From Rhodococcus sp. KBS0724 (GTDB lineage Bacteria > Actinomycetota > Actinomycetes > Mycobacteriales > Mycobacteriaceae): DNA of 64,000 nucleotides. The stretch is taken from the NCBI RefSeq assembly GCF_005938745.2, contig NZ_VCBX02000001.1:5656501-5720500 (forward strand). The letters run 5' to 3'. Both the position numbers and the translations under genes were made by a program. Of the stretch, positions 24,701-33,384 are shown piece by piece. Under the pieces are notes generated by a model. The model was given only the letters and a program-made list of their open reading frames with translations. It did no database searches and was not told the DNA's origin. Every line of letters starts with the position of its first letter. Position 1 is the stretch's first letter.

Positions 24701-26200
24701 TCAGTGCACCAGAACCGGTTCGTTCTCGGGCGCTGCCGGGAGCAGTCCGCTCCGGACAACCAGCCCTGTCAGCACAGCGCCGACGGCAAAAATCGCCGCG
24801 GCCCAGTAGAACGTCGTGGTGTAGCTTTCGACCGCTGCCTGCGCTTGAGTGAGCGGGTTCAATTCACGACCCACGAGGTAGTTGGTCGATGCCGACGCCG
24901 CAATAGTGCTGAGCAATGCGGTTCCGATGGAACCACCCACCTGCTGCATCGTGTTGACCGTGGCTGACGCGACCCCGGCGTCTTCGTAGCGCACACCCGA
25001 GGTTGCACCCTGCATCGACGGCGCGAAGATGCTGCCCATACCGAGACCGGTGACAACGAGCCCCGGCAGGATGTGAACGGCGTACGTGCTGTCCACGGAA
25101 ATCTGCGCCAGAATGATCATTCCGATTGCAGCGATGACCATTCCACTGGTGATCAGGATGCGAGGCCCGAACCTGGGCAGAAGAACCGCCGTCGACAGTG
25201 TTGCCGCAGTGACGATTCCGAACACCATGGGCATGAAGGCCAGCCCGGTCACGATCGGTGTGTATCCGAGGATCAACTGCATGTAGTAGGTCAGGAACAG
25301 GAATACCGCGAACATGCCTGCACCGGAAAGGAAGATCGCCAGATACGAGCCGGCACGGATCCGATCGGTGACCACTCGCAGTGGGAGTAGCGGATGGTCG
25401 GACTTGGTCTGCCAGTAGATGAATGCGGCCATGAAGACGACACCCGCGGTCAGCCACGCGATGGTAGAACCGGCACCCCAACCGTTCGATTCGGCCTTCG
25501 AGAACCCGAAGACGATACCGAAGAGGCTGATCGACACCAGTACTGTTCCGGGAATGTCGAGCTTGGGTCTCGCTCCGGTAGTGACGTGTGGCGCAAGCAG
25601 AAGCACCGCCCCGACCAACGCGATTGCCGCGAAGAACAGGTTCACATAGAGGCACCAGCGCCAGTCCACCCACTCGGTGAGCGCGCCACCGAGGAGCAAT
25701 CCGATAGCGCCGCCGCCGCCTGCCACTGCACCGAAGATGCCGAAGGCCTTGGCCCGTTCCGCCGGATCAGTGAAGGTCACCGACAGCAGTGACAGTGCCG
25801 CGGGAGCAAGTAGCGCGCCGAAGACACCCTGGCCTGCACGTGCGGCGACAAGCATTTCGAAATTGACCGCCGCGCCACCGATTGCGGAGGTAACCGCAAA
25901 TCCGATCAGCCCGACGATAAAGGTGCGCCTGCGTCCGAACAGGTCGCTCAACCGGCCCCCGAGCAGCAGCAAGCTACCGAAAGCCAACGCATATGCCGTG
26001 ATGATCCACTGACGATCGGAATCACCGAACTCCAATGAACGCTGCGCTGCAGGCAGCGCGATGTTGACGATGGTGGCGTCCAAAACCACCATGAGCTGCG
26101 CAATTCCCAGAACCGCGAGAATCAGCCACCGTTTTGCGTGGTTGTCCCCTGAAGGCGCCGGGGACTTCTCGATTTCAGTCCACTCAGCAGTTTCTGACAT
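24701..26200 (-). CDS. MFS efflux transporter, DHA2 (EmrB/QacA) family, 14 TM
   Basis: A 499-aa drug:H+ antiporter. Hallmarks are LMVVLDATIVNIALPAAQRS in TM1 (motif D1 of DHA2), GGRLSDLFGRRRTF (motif A) between TM2 and TM3, and the motif C region with GAVAGGGGAIGLLLGGALTE in TM5; the hydrophobic profile gives about 14 helices. It should export toxic hydrophobic compounds. The start codon lies 99 bp from a divergent TetR gene and that gap holds two GGAGA..TCTCC palindromes, the usual layout of a repressor-controlled pump. Confidence 0.92.
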   Translation of the reverse strand: MSETAEWTEIEKSPAPSGDNHAKRWLILAVLGIAQLMVVLDATIVNIALPAAQRSLEFGDSDRQWIITAYALAFGSLLLLGGRLSDLFGRRRTFIVGLIGFAVTSAIGGAAVNFEMLVAARAGQGVFGALLAPAALSLLSVTFTDPAERAKAFGIFGAVAGGGGAIGLLLGGALTEWVDWRWCLYVNLFFAAIALVGAVLLLAPHVTTGARPKLDIPGTVLVSISLFGIVFGFSKAESNGWGAGSTIAWLTAGVVFMAAFIYWQTKSDHPLLPLRVVTDRIRAGSYLAIFLSGAGMFAVFLFLTYYMQLILGYTPIVTGLAFMPMVFGIVTAATLSTAVLLPRFGPRILITSGMVIAAIGMIILAQISVDSTYAVHILPGLVVTGLGMGSIFAPSMQGATSGVRYEDAGVASATVNTMQQVGGSIGTALLSTIAASASTNYLVGRELNPLTQAQAAVESYTTTFYWAAAIFAVGAVLTGLVVRSGLLPAAPENEPVLVH

Positions 26201-26220
26201 GTTCCCTCGCCCGAGCTATG

Positions 26221-26278
26221 CGGAGACGGCTTCTCCGGTTAGCAAAAACGCTACACCAAAATGGAGACCACGTCTCCA
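26221..26278. promoter_or_regulatory. Two palindromic operators between efflux pump and TetR
   Basis: CGGAGA/TCTCCG with a 5-base spacer occupies 26221-26237. A second, perfect 17-bp site TGGAGACCACGTCTCCA is at 26262-26278. Both share a GGAGA...TCTCC core and sit between the divergent pump (start 26200) and TetR (start 26300) genes, so they are very probably the binding sites of that TetR. Confidence 0.7.
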
Positions 26279-26299
26279 CTTGATGAGTAAACTGGACAT

Positions 26300-26959
26300 A
26301 TGAGTACCGCAATGGGGCGCCCACTTCGCGCCGACGCCGCCCGCAACCGGCGATTGATCATCGACGCCGCGCGCGAGCTGTACGCGGAAGAAGGCATCGA
26401 TGTCACGCTCGACGACGTCGCTCGCCGCGCCGGTGTCGGCGTCGGCACGGTGTACCGGCGGTTCGCAAACAAAGAAGAGTTGATCGACGGAGTCTTCCAG
26501 CAGAACTTTGCCGACATGGCGGCTGCTTCCGAGGCGTCGCTCGCCAATCCGGATCCTTGGGACGCCTTGGTGACATTTGCCGAATTCGCCTGCAGCCGTA
26601 TGTCCGTCAATCGTGGACTCAAAGATGTCCTCAACGGAACGGACGACGGGTGCGAGCAGATCGCGAGTCAGCGATCCATCGTCGAACCTGCCGTCGAAGA
26701 GATCTTTCGGCGAGCCCAAGACGCCGGGATGCTCCGCGCTGATGCAGTGGCCACCGATTTCTTCGGACTCATCTTCATGGTGGGGGCGCTCACCGAGTTC
26801 GTCCAACCGGTCAACCCGACGGTATGGCGCCGATACCTGTCGGTGATGCTCGACGGACTCCGCGCCGAGGGCAAGCACCGAGACCCATTACCTCTACCCC
26901 CCTTGTCGCCGGACGAGTTGCACGAGGCAAAACAACTACTCAAGTCCCGCAAACGCTGA
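26300..26959 (+). CDS. TetR-family repressor of the adjacent efflux pump
   Basis: A 219-aa TetR regulator with HTH AARELYAEEGIDVTLDDVAR, RAGVGVGTVYRRFANKEELI and a helical ligand-binding domain of the SACE_7040-like type (NRGLKDVL, DFFGLIFMVGAL). It is homologous in its DNA-binding half to the TetR at 23946-24650 but has different upstream palindromes. Divergent transcription with the DHA2 pump and the two GGAGA..TCTCC palindromes in the gap indicate local repression released by a pump substrate. Confidence 0.92.
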   Translation: MSTAMGRPLRADAARNRRLIIDAARELYAEEGIDVTLDDVARRAGVGVGTVYRRFANKEELIDGVFQQNFADMAAASEASLANPDPWDALVTFAEFACSRMSVNRGLKDVLNGTDDGCEQIASQRSIVEPAVEEIFRRAQDAGMLRADAVATDFFGLIFMVGALTEFVQPVNPTVWRRYLSVMLDGLRAEGKHRDPLPLPPLSPDELHEAKQLLKSRKR

Positions 26960-26968
26960 ACAGCGGGC

Positions 26969-27172
26969 TCAAATCTTCTCGCGCGGAATGAAAATCCACA
27001 TCACGAGATAGATCAGGAATTGCGGTCCGGGCAGCAGACACGACAGCACGAACAGCAACCGAACCGTCGACGCCTTCCACCCGAAGTAGCGTGCGATCCC
27101 GGCGCACACCCCACCGAACATTGCGCCGGACCGTGCGCGAGTGAGCTTGCGGGTCTTCATCGGTGACGTCAT
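26969..27172 (-). CDS. PspC-domain small membrane protein
   Basis: A 67-aa protein: a basic N-terminus (KTRKLTRARSG), then MFGGVCAGIARYFGWKASTV and LLFVLSCLLPGPQFLIYLVM ending in WIFIPRE, the full PspC domain. The start is ATG 27172 with AAGGAAAGG upstream; the longer open frame to 27316 is not supported. PspC proteins are inner-membrane parts of phage-shock/envelope-stress responses; stand-alone versions are common in actinobacteria. It converges with the TetR gene (9-base gap). Confidence 0.88.
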   Translation of the reverse strand: MTSPMKTRKLTRARSGAMFGGVCAGIARYFGWKASTVRLLFVLSCLLPGPQFLIYLVMWIFIPREKI

Positions 27173-27351
27173 GGACAGACCTTTCCTTGCAGCGCCGCGG
27201 CGACTTTCCGCGTCAGCTTCAACTATCCGCCGAGTCGGGGCGTCGCGCATCAGGGCTTGGACCCATCTTTCCGGCCGTGGTTCATCCCCAGGTATCAGTG
27301 TCACCCCGAATGACATCAGGGTTGCCCCCTACGAATACCTACACTCACAAC

Positions 27352-27365
27352 TGGAACGTGTTCTA
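27352..27365. promoter_or_regulatory. KstR-type operator (TNNAACNNGTTNNA)
   Basis: TGGAACGTGTTCTA at 27352-27365 fits the published KstR consensus TNNAACNNGTTNNA exactly, and the flanking bases extend it to a near-perfect 16-bp palindrome. It lies 10 bases upstream of the hydrolase start codon. KstR is the TetR repressor of cholesterol/steroid catabolic genes in mycobacteria and rhodococci. Confidence 0.65.
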
Positions 27366-27375
27366 GTATTGCGCC

Positions 27376-28227
27376 ATGGACGCGAGTTACGAGGAGACCA
27401 AGAGAGAAATCGCCACCTCCAAGGGAGTGCTGCGCTATCACGAGGCGGGCGACGGTGAACCTCTGATTCTGTTGCACGGCTCCGGAATCGGAGTCAGCGG
27501 ATGGCGAAACTACCGCGGCAATCTGGGCACCTTCGCCGAACACTTTCATTGCTACGTACTGGAATTCCCCGGCTTCGGCATCAGCGATCCCGTCGACGGA
27601 CATCCCGTGGTCACGGCCAGTTCCGCAGTCATTCGATTCATGGATGCACTGGGCATCGAATCTGCTGCGATGATCGGCAACTCGATGGGCGGTGTCGTCG
27701 GGTCCACCGTGGCAATGAGGCACCCCGAGCGAGTGAAGAAACTGATCACGATCGGCGGAGTTGGTCCCAACATTTTCAGCCAGAACCCGAGTGAGGGCAC
27801 TCGATTACTTCAGGATTTCGCCGACGGCCCCACTCGCGAAAAATTGATTCGCTGGCTTCGATGCATGGTGTACGACCCCAGCCTCATCACCGCGGAACGT
27901 ATCGAGGAACGCTGGGAAAGCGCCAAGGATCCCGAATCCCACAAGAGCCTTGCAGCGATGTACGGGTCCACATCCTTTGCAGCGCAGCAGAAGAAGATGA
28001 TCGATTCGAACCTGCCACCGTACTGGTCCATGATGCACAACGTGCAATGCCCCGCACTGCTTACCTGGGGTCTCGACGACCGTCAATGCCCGCCGGACAT
28101 GCCGATGATCCCGATGCGGCTCATACCGAACGCCGAGTTGCATATCTTCCCGAACTGCGGACACTGGGTCATGATCGAAGCGAAGGAAGCATTCGAACGA
28201 GTCACGATCGAGTTCCTACTCAGGTAG
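27376..28227 (+). CDS. Alpha/beta hydrolase of the meta-cleavage product hydrolase type
   Basis: A 283-aa hydrolase. Catalytic triad visible: Ser103 in MIGNSMGG, Asp234 in WGLDDRQCP and His263 in NCGHWVMIEAKEAF. The HGSGIGVSGWRNYRGN oxyanion segment and PGFGISDPV resemble BphD/HsaD-type C-C bond hydrolases that cleave meta-ring-fission products of aromatics or of ring A of steroids. A KstR-like box 10 bases before the ATG suggests steroid-linked control. No ring-cleavage dioxygenase lies nearby, so the exact substrate is open. Next gene downstream is a convergent IclR regulator. Confidence 0.85.
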   Translation: MDASYEETKREIATSKGVLRYHEAGDGEPLILLHGSGIGVSGWRNYRGNLGTFAEHFHCYVLEFPGFGISDPVDGHPVVTASSAVIRFMDALGIESAAMIGNSMGGVVGSTVAMRHPERVKKLITIGGVGPNIFSQNPSEGTRLLQDFADGPTREKLIRWLRCMVYDPSLITAERIEERWESAKDPESHKSLAAMYGSTSFAAQQKKMIDSNLPPYWSMMHNVQCPALLTWGLDDRQCPPDMPMIPMRLIPNAELHIFPNCGHWVMIEAKEAFERVTIEFLLR

Positions 28228-28248
28228 ACAGGCCGCGATCTGCGAAAC

Positions 28249-29028
28249 CTACGGCACGGTATGGGTTTTGAGCCGGGTTGTCAGAATATGTGCCTGCTCG
28301 AGCAAGAGTTTTCCCAATTCGGGGATCCGGTCCGGGCGGAACCGAGTCTCGACACCCGTCAAGCTCAGAGCCCACGCCGGCCGTTCCCGCCGGTCGAAGA
28401 CGGCAGCGCCGATTCCCCAACTCCCCTCGACAAGGAGGGCGGGATTGACCGCATAGCCGACGGCGCGGGTCAGGCTGATTCGACGGCGAATGGACTCCGC
28501 ACTGTGGTCCTCTCCCCACTCCGTTGTGAGGTTTTTGCGCGCCAGATAGCTGTCGACCTCGTCGGCCGGTGAGTGACTCAGGATCGCCAGACCGGCCGAT
28601 GCGACACCCAACGGAAATCGTTTTCCTTCATGGAGCACGTGCGATCGCAGCGGAAAGCTTCCCTCTTGCCGCAGGACACATACCGTCTCGTCGCCTCGGC
28701 GGGCAGACAAGAAAGCACTCTCTCCCGTGAGACGGGCCAGGTCTTCGAGAACGTCGCGCGCATAGTCGGTGATGTCGTATCGACTTCCCGCGGCAGTTCC
28801 CAGCAGATACAACTCCGGTCCCAGCGACCAACGCCCACTCTTGGCGTCGCGGTCTACCAGGCCTTCCTCCGCCAACGACGTCAGCAATCGGTGCGCGGTC
28901 GGGCGAGCGAGATCGGCCGTCCGGCTCAATTCGGTAGTCGACGCGCCGTCTGGTTCCGACGCCGCCACCGCACGCAATACCGCTGCCACCCGAGCCACCA
29001 TGTGCGGCGCTTGCTCCCTGGACTCCAC
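28249..29028 (-). CDS. IclR-family transcriptional regulator
   Basis: About 259 aa. Winged helix near the N-terminus (RVAAVLRAVAASEPDGASTT, ELSRTADLARPTAHRLLTSL), then the IclR effector domain (LARLTGESAFLSARRGDETV, LPLRSHV-like FPLRSHVLHEG, SAGLAIL and VSLTG-like LSLTGVETRF). I place the start at GTG 29028 (ATG 29001 also possible), because a longer frame from 29082 would encode through the perfect palindrome at 29042-29058. Divergent from the CoA-transferase/thiolase operon; IclR proteins of this kind often activate or repress beta-ketoacid pathways. Confidence 0.87.
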   Translation of the reverse strand: MESREQAPHMVARVAAVLRAVAASEPDGASTTELSRTADLARPTAHRLLTSLAEEGLVDRDAKSGRWSLGPELYLLGTAAGSRYDITDYARDVLEDLARLTGESAFLSARRGDETVCVLRQEGSFPLRSHVLHEGKRFPLGVASAGLAILSHSPADEVDSYLARKNLTTEWGEDHSAESIRRRISLTRAVGYAVNPALLVEGSWGIGAAVFDRRERPAWALSLTGVETRFRPDRIPELGKLLLEQAHILTTRLKTHTVP

Positions 29029-29041
29029 GTGGCCATCATAG

Positions 29042-29058
29042 CGTTCACTGAGTGAACG
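29042..29058. promoter_or_regulatory. IclR operator candidate, proximal to the regulator
   Basis: CGTTCACTGAGTGAACG is a perfect 17-bp palindrome (8-bp arms around one G) 14 bases upstream of the IclR start. Its CGTTCA/TGAACG core recurs in the palindrome at 29161-29181 next to the CoA-transferase gene, which suggests the same protein binds both and represses its own gene here. Confidence 0.65.
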
Positions 29059-29160
29059 TATTTGAAGGGATTGCTCGCCCACCGACCAATTTCCATCGTC
29101 GGTCCCCTCAACATTGATTGCTGGAACTGCACATAGTTGAATTCACCCAGAGTAAAGCAA

Positions 29161-29181
29161 TGCGTTCATCAGATGAACGCA
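29161..29181. promoter_or_regulatory. IclR operator candidate, proximal to the CoA-transferase operon
   Basis: Arms TGCGTTCATC and GATGAACGCA are perfectly complementary around a single A, making a 21-bp palindrome that ends 16 bases before the ATG at 29198. It shares the CGTTCA..TGAACG core with the site at 29042-29058. Its closeness to the start would let a bound protein block transcription. Confidence 0.7.
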
Positions 29182-29197
29182 AGATGGGGAGATGACG

Positions 29198-29965
29198 ATG
29201 GCAACAAAGGTGTACGAGTCCGCGACCGAAGCTGTCGCCGACATCACCGACGCCGCAACCCTGGCTGTCGGAGGATTCGGACTGTGCGGAATCCCTGACG
29301 CCTTGATCGAAGCGATCGCCGCAACCAGCGCACGAGACCTCGAAGTGTTCTCCAACAACTGCGGTGTGGACGATCACGGACTCGGAATCCTGCTGGCTGC
29401 CGGTCGAATTCGGCGTGTGACAGCGTCGTATGTCGGCGAGAACAAGGAATTCGCGCGTCAGTACCTAGCTGGTGAACTCGAAGTGGAACTGACGCCGCAA
29501 GGAACACTGGCGGAACGTCTGCGCGCCGGCGGAACCGGAATCCCGGCGTTCTTCACGCCGGCGGGCGTCGGTAGCCCCATCTCGGACGGCGGCATGCCCT
29601 GGCGCTACAACACCGATGGCTCGATCGCAATTGCGTCGCCGCCCAAGGAAACTCGCACCTTCGGCACCAAGCGTTACGTGATGGAAGAAGCAATCACAGC
29701 CGACTACGCGCTGGTTCACGCGGTCATGGGCGATACCGAAGGGAACCTCGTCTTCGACAAGACGGCGATGAACTTCAACCCCCTCGCCGCGATGGCGGGG
29801 CGAATCACCATCGCCCAGGTCGAACGACTGGTCGAGCCCGGCGAGATCGACCCGGCCTCGGTTCATCTTCCCGGGGTATTCGTCCAACGTGTTGTCCACA
29901 CCGGACCCCAGAACAAACGAATCGAAAAGCGAACCGTCAGCGCGTCCGAAGGAGCATCACGATGA
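29198..29965 (+). CDS. scoA: 3-oxoacid CoA-transferase subunit A
   Basis: A 255-aa class I CoA-transferase alpha subunit. The CoA-binding motif is [14 protein letters not shown], followed by [34 protein letters not shown] and [20 protein letters not shown], all typical of succinyl-CoA:3-oxoacid CoA-transferase (ScoA); PcaI of the 3-oxoadipate pathway is the close alternative. It moves CoA from succinyl-CoA to acetoacetate or 3-oxoadipate. ATG 29198 is seven bases after GGGGA, better spaced than ATG 29192. The stop overlaps subunit B by ATGA. Under likely control of the divergent IclR. Confidence 0.9.
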   Translation: MATKVYESATEAVADITDAATLAVGGFGLCGIPDALIEAIAATSARDLEVFSNNCGVDDHGLGILLAAGRIRRVTASYVGENKEFARQYLAGELEVELTPQGTLAERLRAGGTGIPAFFTPAGVGSPISDGGMPWRYNTDGSIAIASPPKETRTFGTKRYVMEEAITADYALVHAVMGDTEGNLVFDKTAMNFNPLAAMAGRITIAQVERLVEPGEIDPASVHLPGVFVQRVVHTGPQNKRIEKRTVSASEGASR

Positions 29966-30624
29966 CCGCATCAATGGCAGTGACCGGTTGGACCCGTCAC
30001 GACATGGCTGCCCGTGCCGCCGCCGAGATGATCGACGGCGAATACGTGAATCTCGGAATCGGTCTCCCCACCTTGATCCCCGGGTACCTCACTTCGGACG
30101 TCCGGGTAGTTCTTCACTCGGAAAACGGGATCCTGGGCACCGGCCCGTACCCCACCGAGGACAAGGTCGACCCGGACCTCATCAACGCGGGCAAGGAAAC
30201 TGTCACCGTCAATCCCGGTGCGGCATACTTCGATTCCGCTCTCTCCTTCGGCATGATCCGCGGCGGCCACATCGACACAGCAGTTCTCGGTGGCATGCAG
30301 GTCTCGAAGACCGGCGACCTCGCCAACTGGATGGTCCCCGGCAAAATGGTCAAGGGTATGGGCGGCGCGATGGACCTCGTCCACGGTGCCCGCCGTGTCA
30401 TCGTGGTCATGGAACACACCGATCGCGACGGCAACCCCAAGATCGTCGACACGTGCACCCTGCCTCTGACCGGCCAGGGCGTCGTAGATCGGATTATCAC
30501 GAACCTCGCGGTCATCGACGTCACCGACGGCGGCACACTCACCCTGCGTGAACTGGCCCCCGGCGTCAGCGTCGACGATGTTGTCCGCTCAACCGGAACC
30601 GAATTGAAAGTAGACCTGACATGA
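29962..30624 (+). CDS. scoB: 3-oxoacid CoA-transferase subunit B
   Basis: A 220-aa beta subunit. The catalytic glutamate lies in [11 protein letters not shown], preceded by [16 protein letters not shown] and followed by [20 protein letters not shown] and [20 protein letters not shown]. These match ScoB/PcaJ proteins. Its ATG overlaps the subunit A stop and its stop overlaps the thiolase start (both ATGA), so the three genes form a translationally coupled operon. With subunit A it makes the 3-oxoacyl-CoA that the thiolase can cleave. Confidence 0.92.
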   Translation: MTASMAVTGWTRHDMAARAAAEMIDGEYVNLGIGLPTLIPGYLTSDVRVVLHSENGILGTGPYPTEDKVDPDLINAGKETVTVNPGAAYFDSALSFGMIRGGHIDTAVLGGMQVSKTGDLANWMVPGKMVKGMGGAMDLVHGARRVIVVMEHTDRDGNPKIVDTCTLPLTGQGVVDRIITNLAVIDVTDGGTLTLRELAPGVSVDDVVRSTGTELKVDLT

Positions 30625-31817
30625 CCAGTTCTGTGATTGTTGCCGGAGCCCGGACCCCGATGGGTCGATTGATGGGTTCCTTGAAGGATCTGTCCGGGTC
30701 CGATCTCGGTGGCATCGCCATCAAAGGCGCCCTGGACAAGGCCGGCCTCGCACCCGAGCAGGTCGAGTACGTCGTCATGGGTCAGGTTTTGACCGCCGGC
30801 GCCGGCCAGATGCCGGCCCGCCAAGCCGCCGTCGCCGCGGGCATCCCGATGAGCGTTCCCGCCCTGAGCATCAACAAGGTATGCCTCTCCGGTGTCGACG
30901 CCATCGCCCTGGCCGATCAGATGATCCGCGCCGGCGAATTCGACATCGTCGTCGCCGGCGGGCAGGAATCGATGTCCCGCGCACCGCACATGCTCGAAAA
31001 AAGCCGCGAAGGCTTCAAGTACGGCGACGTCACGATGCGTGACCACATGGCCTACGACGGCCTGCACGACATCTTCACCGACCAGGCGATGGGACTGCTC
31101 ACCGAGCAGGTCAACCAACACGACGACACCCACATCACCCGCGCCGACCAGGACGCGTTCGCCGCAGCCTCACACCAAAACGCCGCCCGCGCCTGGAAAG
31201 ACGGCCTCTTCGACAACGAAGTCGTCCCCGTCTCCATCCCGCAACGCAAAGGCGATCCGATCGTCTTCGCCCAGGACGAAGGCATCCGCGCCGACACCAC
31301 CGCCGAATCCCTCGGCACACTGCGTCCCGCGTTCAGCAAGGACGGCACCATCACCGCCGGATCGGCATCGCCGATCTCCGACGGCGCCGCCGCCGTCGTC
31401 GTGATGAGCAAAACGAAGGCCGAAGAACTCGGCCTGGCCTGGATCGCGGAAATCGGTGCGCACGGTGTCGTCGCCGGACCGGATTCCACCCTGCAGTCCC
31501 AGCCGGCGCGGGCCATCGCGAAGGCCTGCGCGAAGGAAGGCATCACCCCCACCGATCTCGATCTCGTCGAGATCAACGAAGCGTTCGCCGCTGTCGGTAT
31601 CGCCTCCACCCGCGAACTGGGCCTCGATCCGGCGAAGGTCAACGTCAACGGCGGCGCCATCGCCGTCGGGCACCCCCTCGGGATGTCCGGTGCCCGCATC
31701 GCCCTGCACCTGGCACTGGAATTACAGCGCCGCGGCGGCGGAATCGGCGCGGCCGCACTGTGCGGCGGCGGCGGGCAGGGCGACGCCCTGATCATCCGCG
31801 TCCCCAAGGCTCAGTAG
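30621..31817 (+). CDS. Acetyl-CoA C-acetyltransferase (thiolase)
   Basis: A 398-aa thiolase. Nucleophile Cys88 in [10 protein letters not shown], catalytic [21 protein letters not shown] with His, and a second Cys in CGGGGQGDA are all present. The sequence closely resembles mycobacterial FadA4-type acetyl-CoA acetyltransferases rather than the 3-oxoadipyl-CoA thiolase PcaF, which tips the operon towards acetoacetate/ketone-body use (CoA transfer, then cleavage to two acetyl-CoA). The start overlaps the scoB stop. No pcaHGBL genes are nearby, agreeing with this reading. Confidence 0.92.
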   Translation: MTSSVIVAGARTPMGRLMGSLKDLSGSDLGGIAIKGALDKAGLAPEQVEYVVMGQVLTAGAGQMPARQAAVAAGIPMSVPALSINKVCLSGVDAIALADQMIRAGEFDIVVAGGQESMSRAPHMLEKSREGFKYGDVTMRDHMAYDGLHDIFTDQAMGLLTEQVNQHDDTHITRADQDAFAAASHQNAARAWKDGLFDNEVVPVSIPQRKGDPIVFAQDEGIRADTTAESLGTLRPAFSKDGTITAGSASPISDGAAAVVVMSKTKAEELGLAWIAEIGAHGVVAGPDSTLQSQPARAIAKACAKEGITPTDLDLVEINEAFAAVGIASTRELGLDPAKVNVNGGAIAVGHPLGMSGARIALHLALELQRRGGGIGAAALCGGGGQGDALIIRVPKAQ

Positions 31818-31838
31818 GCGCGGCTCAGCAAGCGCAGT

Positions 31839-32663
31839 TCAGCGCGGATAAAGCCGCCGCAGATGCCTGGGAACGACAAACGGTTCCCAGGTATCTGCGG
31901 CCTGCGCGAGTCGATCGGCCACAGCCCACAGCGCCGACGGATTGTGCGTCAAACCCATGTGGCTGCCATGCACCGCAACACTTTCCGAACGATCCGAGGG
32001 AAAGTCACGGCACACCTGCCAGGGAACCACACCGTCTCGCTTGGAGTAGAGCGCCGTTGTCGGAACGGGTAGCGGGTGCCCGAGTTCCCACTCGATACCG
32101 TTGACGGGTGGGAGAATCGCATGGTTGCCGGACATGCGCGAATACAGCGCACCGACGCGTGTCTGCTGCAGGTTACTCAGCCCGAACGGACTTCCCAGAG
32201 TGATCACTTGGCGCACGGCGTGCGGGAGATCCCGCGCAAGTTGGCGGCCGTAGATGCCGCCGAGGCTCCACCCGATCACGGACACCGGGTTGTCGTAGCG
32301 ATCTGCGAGCTCCGCGAGGACCTCAGGCAGGCCGTCGACAACCTGGGGCGTCGGCCCGGTATTGATACCGAGGTTCCAGCCGTGGACTCGGTACCCGAGA
32401 AAACGCAGGTAAGCGCGCATTGCCAGAGTCGACGCGTCCGAAGCCAACAGCCCGGGCAGCACCAGAACTGGATGTCCGTCGCCGCGCGGTGAACGCAGCA
32501 ACCACGGTGCTGCCAATACCAGCGATGCAATGTCCGCGAGCCCGCGCGGCGGTTCGGTCAGGCACATCGCCAACGATGGCCGGCCAGGAAGAAGCGCGGG
32601 ACAGGTTTCGGGTAATTCCGACCAGCCAAGTTCTACCGCTGGAGCATCCGCCGCGAGGGACAC
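31839..32663 (-). CDS. Alpha/beta hydrolase (lipase-like)
   Basis: About 274 aa starting at GTG 32663, which follows a textbook AAGGAG site at 5 bases; the open frame continues upstream without one. Motifs: LTEPPRGLADIASLVLAAPW, GDGHPVLVLPGLLASDAST, the nucleophile elbow VIGWSLGGIYGR, Asp in LYSKRDGVVPW and His in GSHMGLTHNPSALW. The arrangement matches actinobacterial esterase/lipase-like hydrolases whose substrates are unknown. No signal peptide is seen. Convergent with the thiolase operon, 21 bases between the stops. Confidence 0.83.
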   Translation of the reverse strand: MSLAADAPAVELGWSELPETCPALLPGRPSLAMCLTEPPRGLADIASLVLAAPWLLRSPRGDGHPVLVLPGLLASDASTLAMRAYLRFLGYRVHGWNLGINTGPTPQVVDGLPEVLAELADRYDNPVSVIGWSLGGIYGRQLARDLPHAVRQVITLGSPFGLSNLQQTRVGALYSRMSGNHAILPPVNGIEWELGHPLPVPTTALYSKRDGVVPWQVCRDFPSDRSESVAVHGSHMGLTHNPSALWAVADRLAQAADTWEPFVVPRHLRRLYPR

Positions 32664-32721
32664 CAGGACTCCTTGTCGTCCGGTGTCCGGGCGGTTCGCC
32701 CTGCCGCTCCGGCGGGGCGGT

Positions 32722-32749
32722 TCCGTGGGCTGTTTTCTCAACCCACGGA
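32722..32749 (-). terminator. Hairpin downstream of the HxlR gene
   Basis: TCCGTGGG (32722-32729) pairs perfectly with CCCACGGA (32742-32749) around a 12-base loop. It lies in the 263-bp gap between the minus-strand HxlR gene and the next minus-strand hydrolase, so it may end the HxlR transcript. No T-run follows on the minus strand. The gap otherwise holds a repeated CACGTTGC (about 32848-32867) and no gene I can support. Confidence 0.4.
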
Positions 32750-32926
32750 GCCTTGTCCGTATTCGCCACCGGTAGCGAGCTTGGACCGATACTGCGCACC
32801 GATTCACGAACTGCAAATTCGGTGTGATCCAGAACACTATTGCGGTGCACGTTGCAACCACGTTGCGTGCCTGTCCGGGAAGCGTGCACGAATCGGATCA
32901 GTCGGGCTGGGACTTCGGATCGACAG

Positions 32927-33280
32927 TCAGCCAGAGCAGTCGGTGACCGGCAGATTCTCGGCTGCCCAGGTCGTCAGTTCACTCAGCGCGGGGAGCAAGG
33001 CCTGTCCCGACGCCGTGAGTTCGTACGCCACCGCAATGGGCGGACCTGCGTCGACGGTGCGAATCACCAGACCAGCGCCTGCCAATTCCGTTAGTCGATC
33101 AGACAACACGGAGTCGCTGATTCCACTGACCGCCCGCTTGAGTTCGGCAAATCCAGCAGGCCCACCGAGCAGCGTCGCAAGGATTACACCGTTCCAGCGT
33201 TTGCCAAGAAAGCCGAACGCACGCGCCAACGCCGCATCGCAGACCCGTGGCTGGTGATCGGTCCCGCTCTCGCTCGGCAT
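32927..33280 (-). CDS. HxlR-family transcriptional regulator
   Basis: A 117-aa winged-helix protein: AFGFLGKRWNGVILATLLGG, FAELKRAVSGISDSVLSDRL and TELAGAGLVIRTVDAGPPIA with YELTASGQALLPAL are the HxlR pattern (the usual W-x-x-x-I-L segment). It is divergent from a nitroreductase-family gene with 104 bp between. That gap contains TTAC (33328-33331) and GTAA (33341-33344) as a 9-spaced inverted pair, resembling sites reported for redox-sensing HxlR/YodB proteins. A cysteine in the N-terminal part (VCDAAL) could make it thiol-reactive, as in YodB. Confidence 0.87.
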   Translation of the reverse strand: MPSESGTDHQPRVCDAALARAFGFLGKRWNGVILATLLGGPAGFAELKRAVSGISDSVLSDRLTELAGAGLVIRTVDAGPPIAVAYELTASGQALLPALSELTTWAAENLPVTDCSG

Positions 33281-33384
33281 TTCCCCATCCTAGCTGAGGT
33301 GCTAACGTCAACCTAGGCACTATGTTTTTACTAGCAACTCGTAATACCGGGATTCCGGTTACACATCACGGAACGGAACGCATC

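Noticed and set aside
29029..29082. N-terminal extension of the IclR gene
   Set aside because: It would encode through a perfect operator palindrome and lacks a ribosome site.
29192..30624. Naming the CoA-transferase genes pcaI and pcaJ
   Set aside because: The partner thiolase is of the acetyl-CoA acetyltransferase (FadA4-like) kind and no other pca genes are present, so scoA/scoB fits better, although the alternative is not excluded.
30114..31133. 339-codon open frame on the minus strand
   Set aside because: It spans scoB and the thiolase antisense, and looks like a codon-bias artefact.
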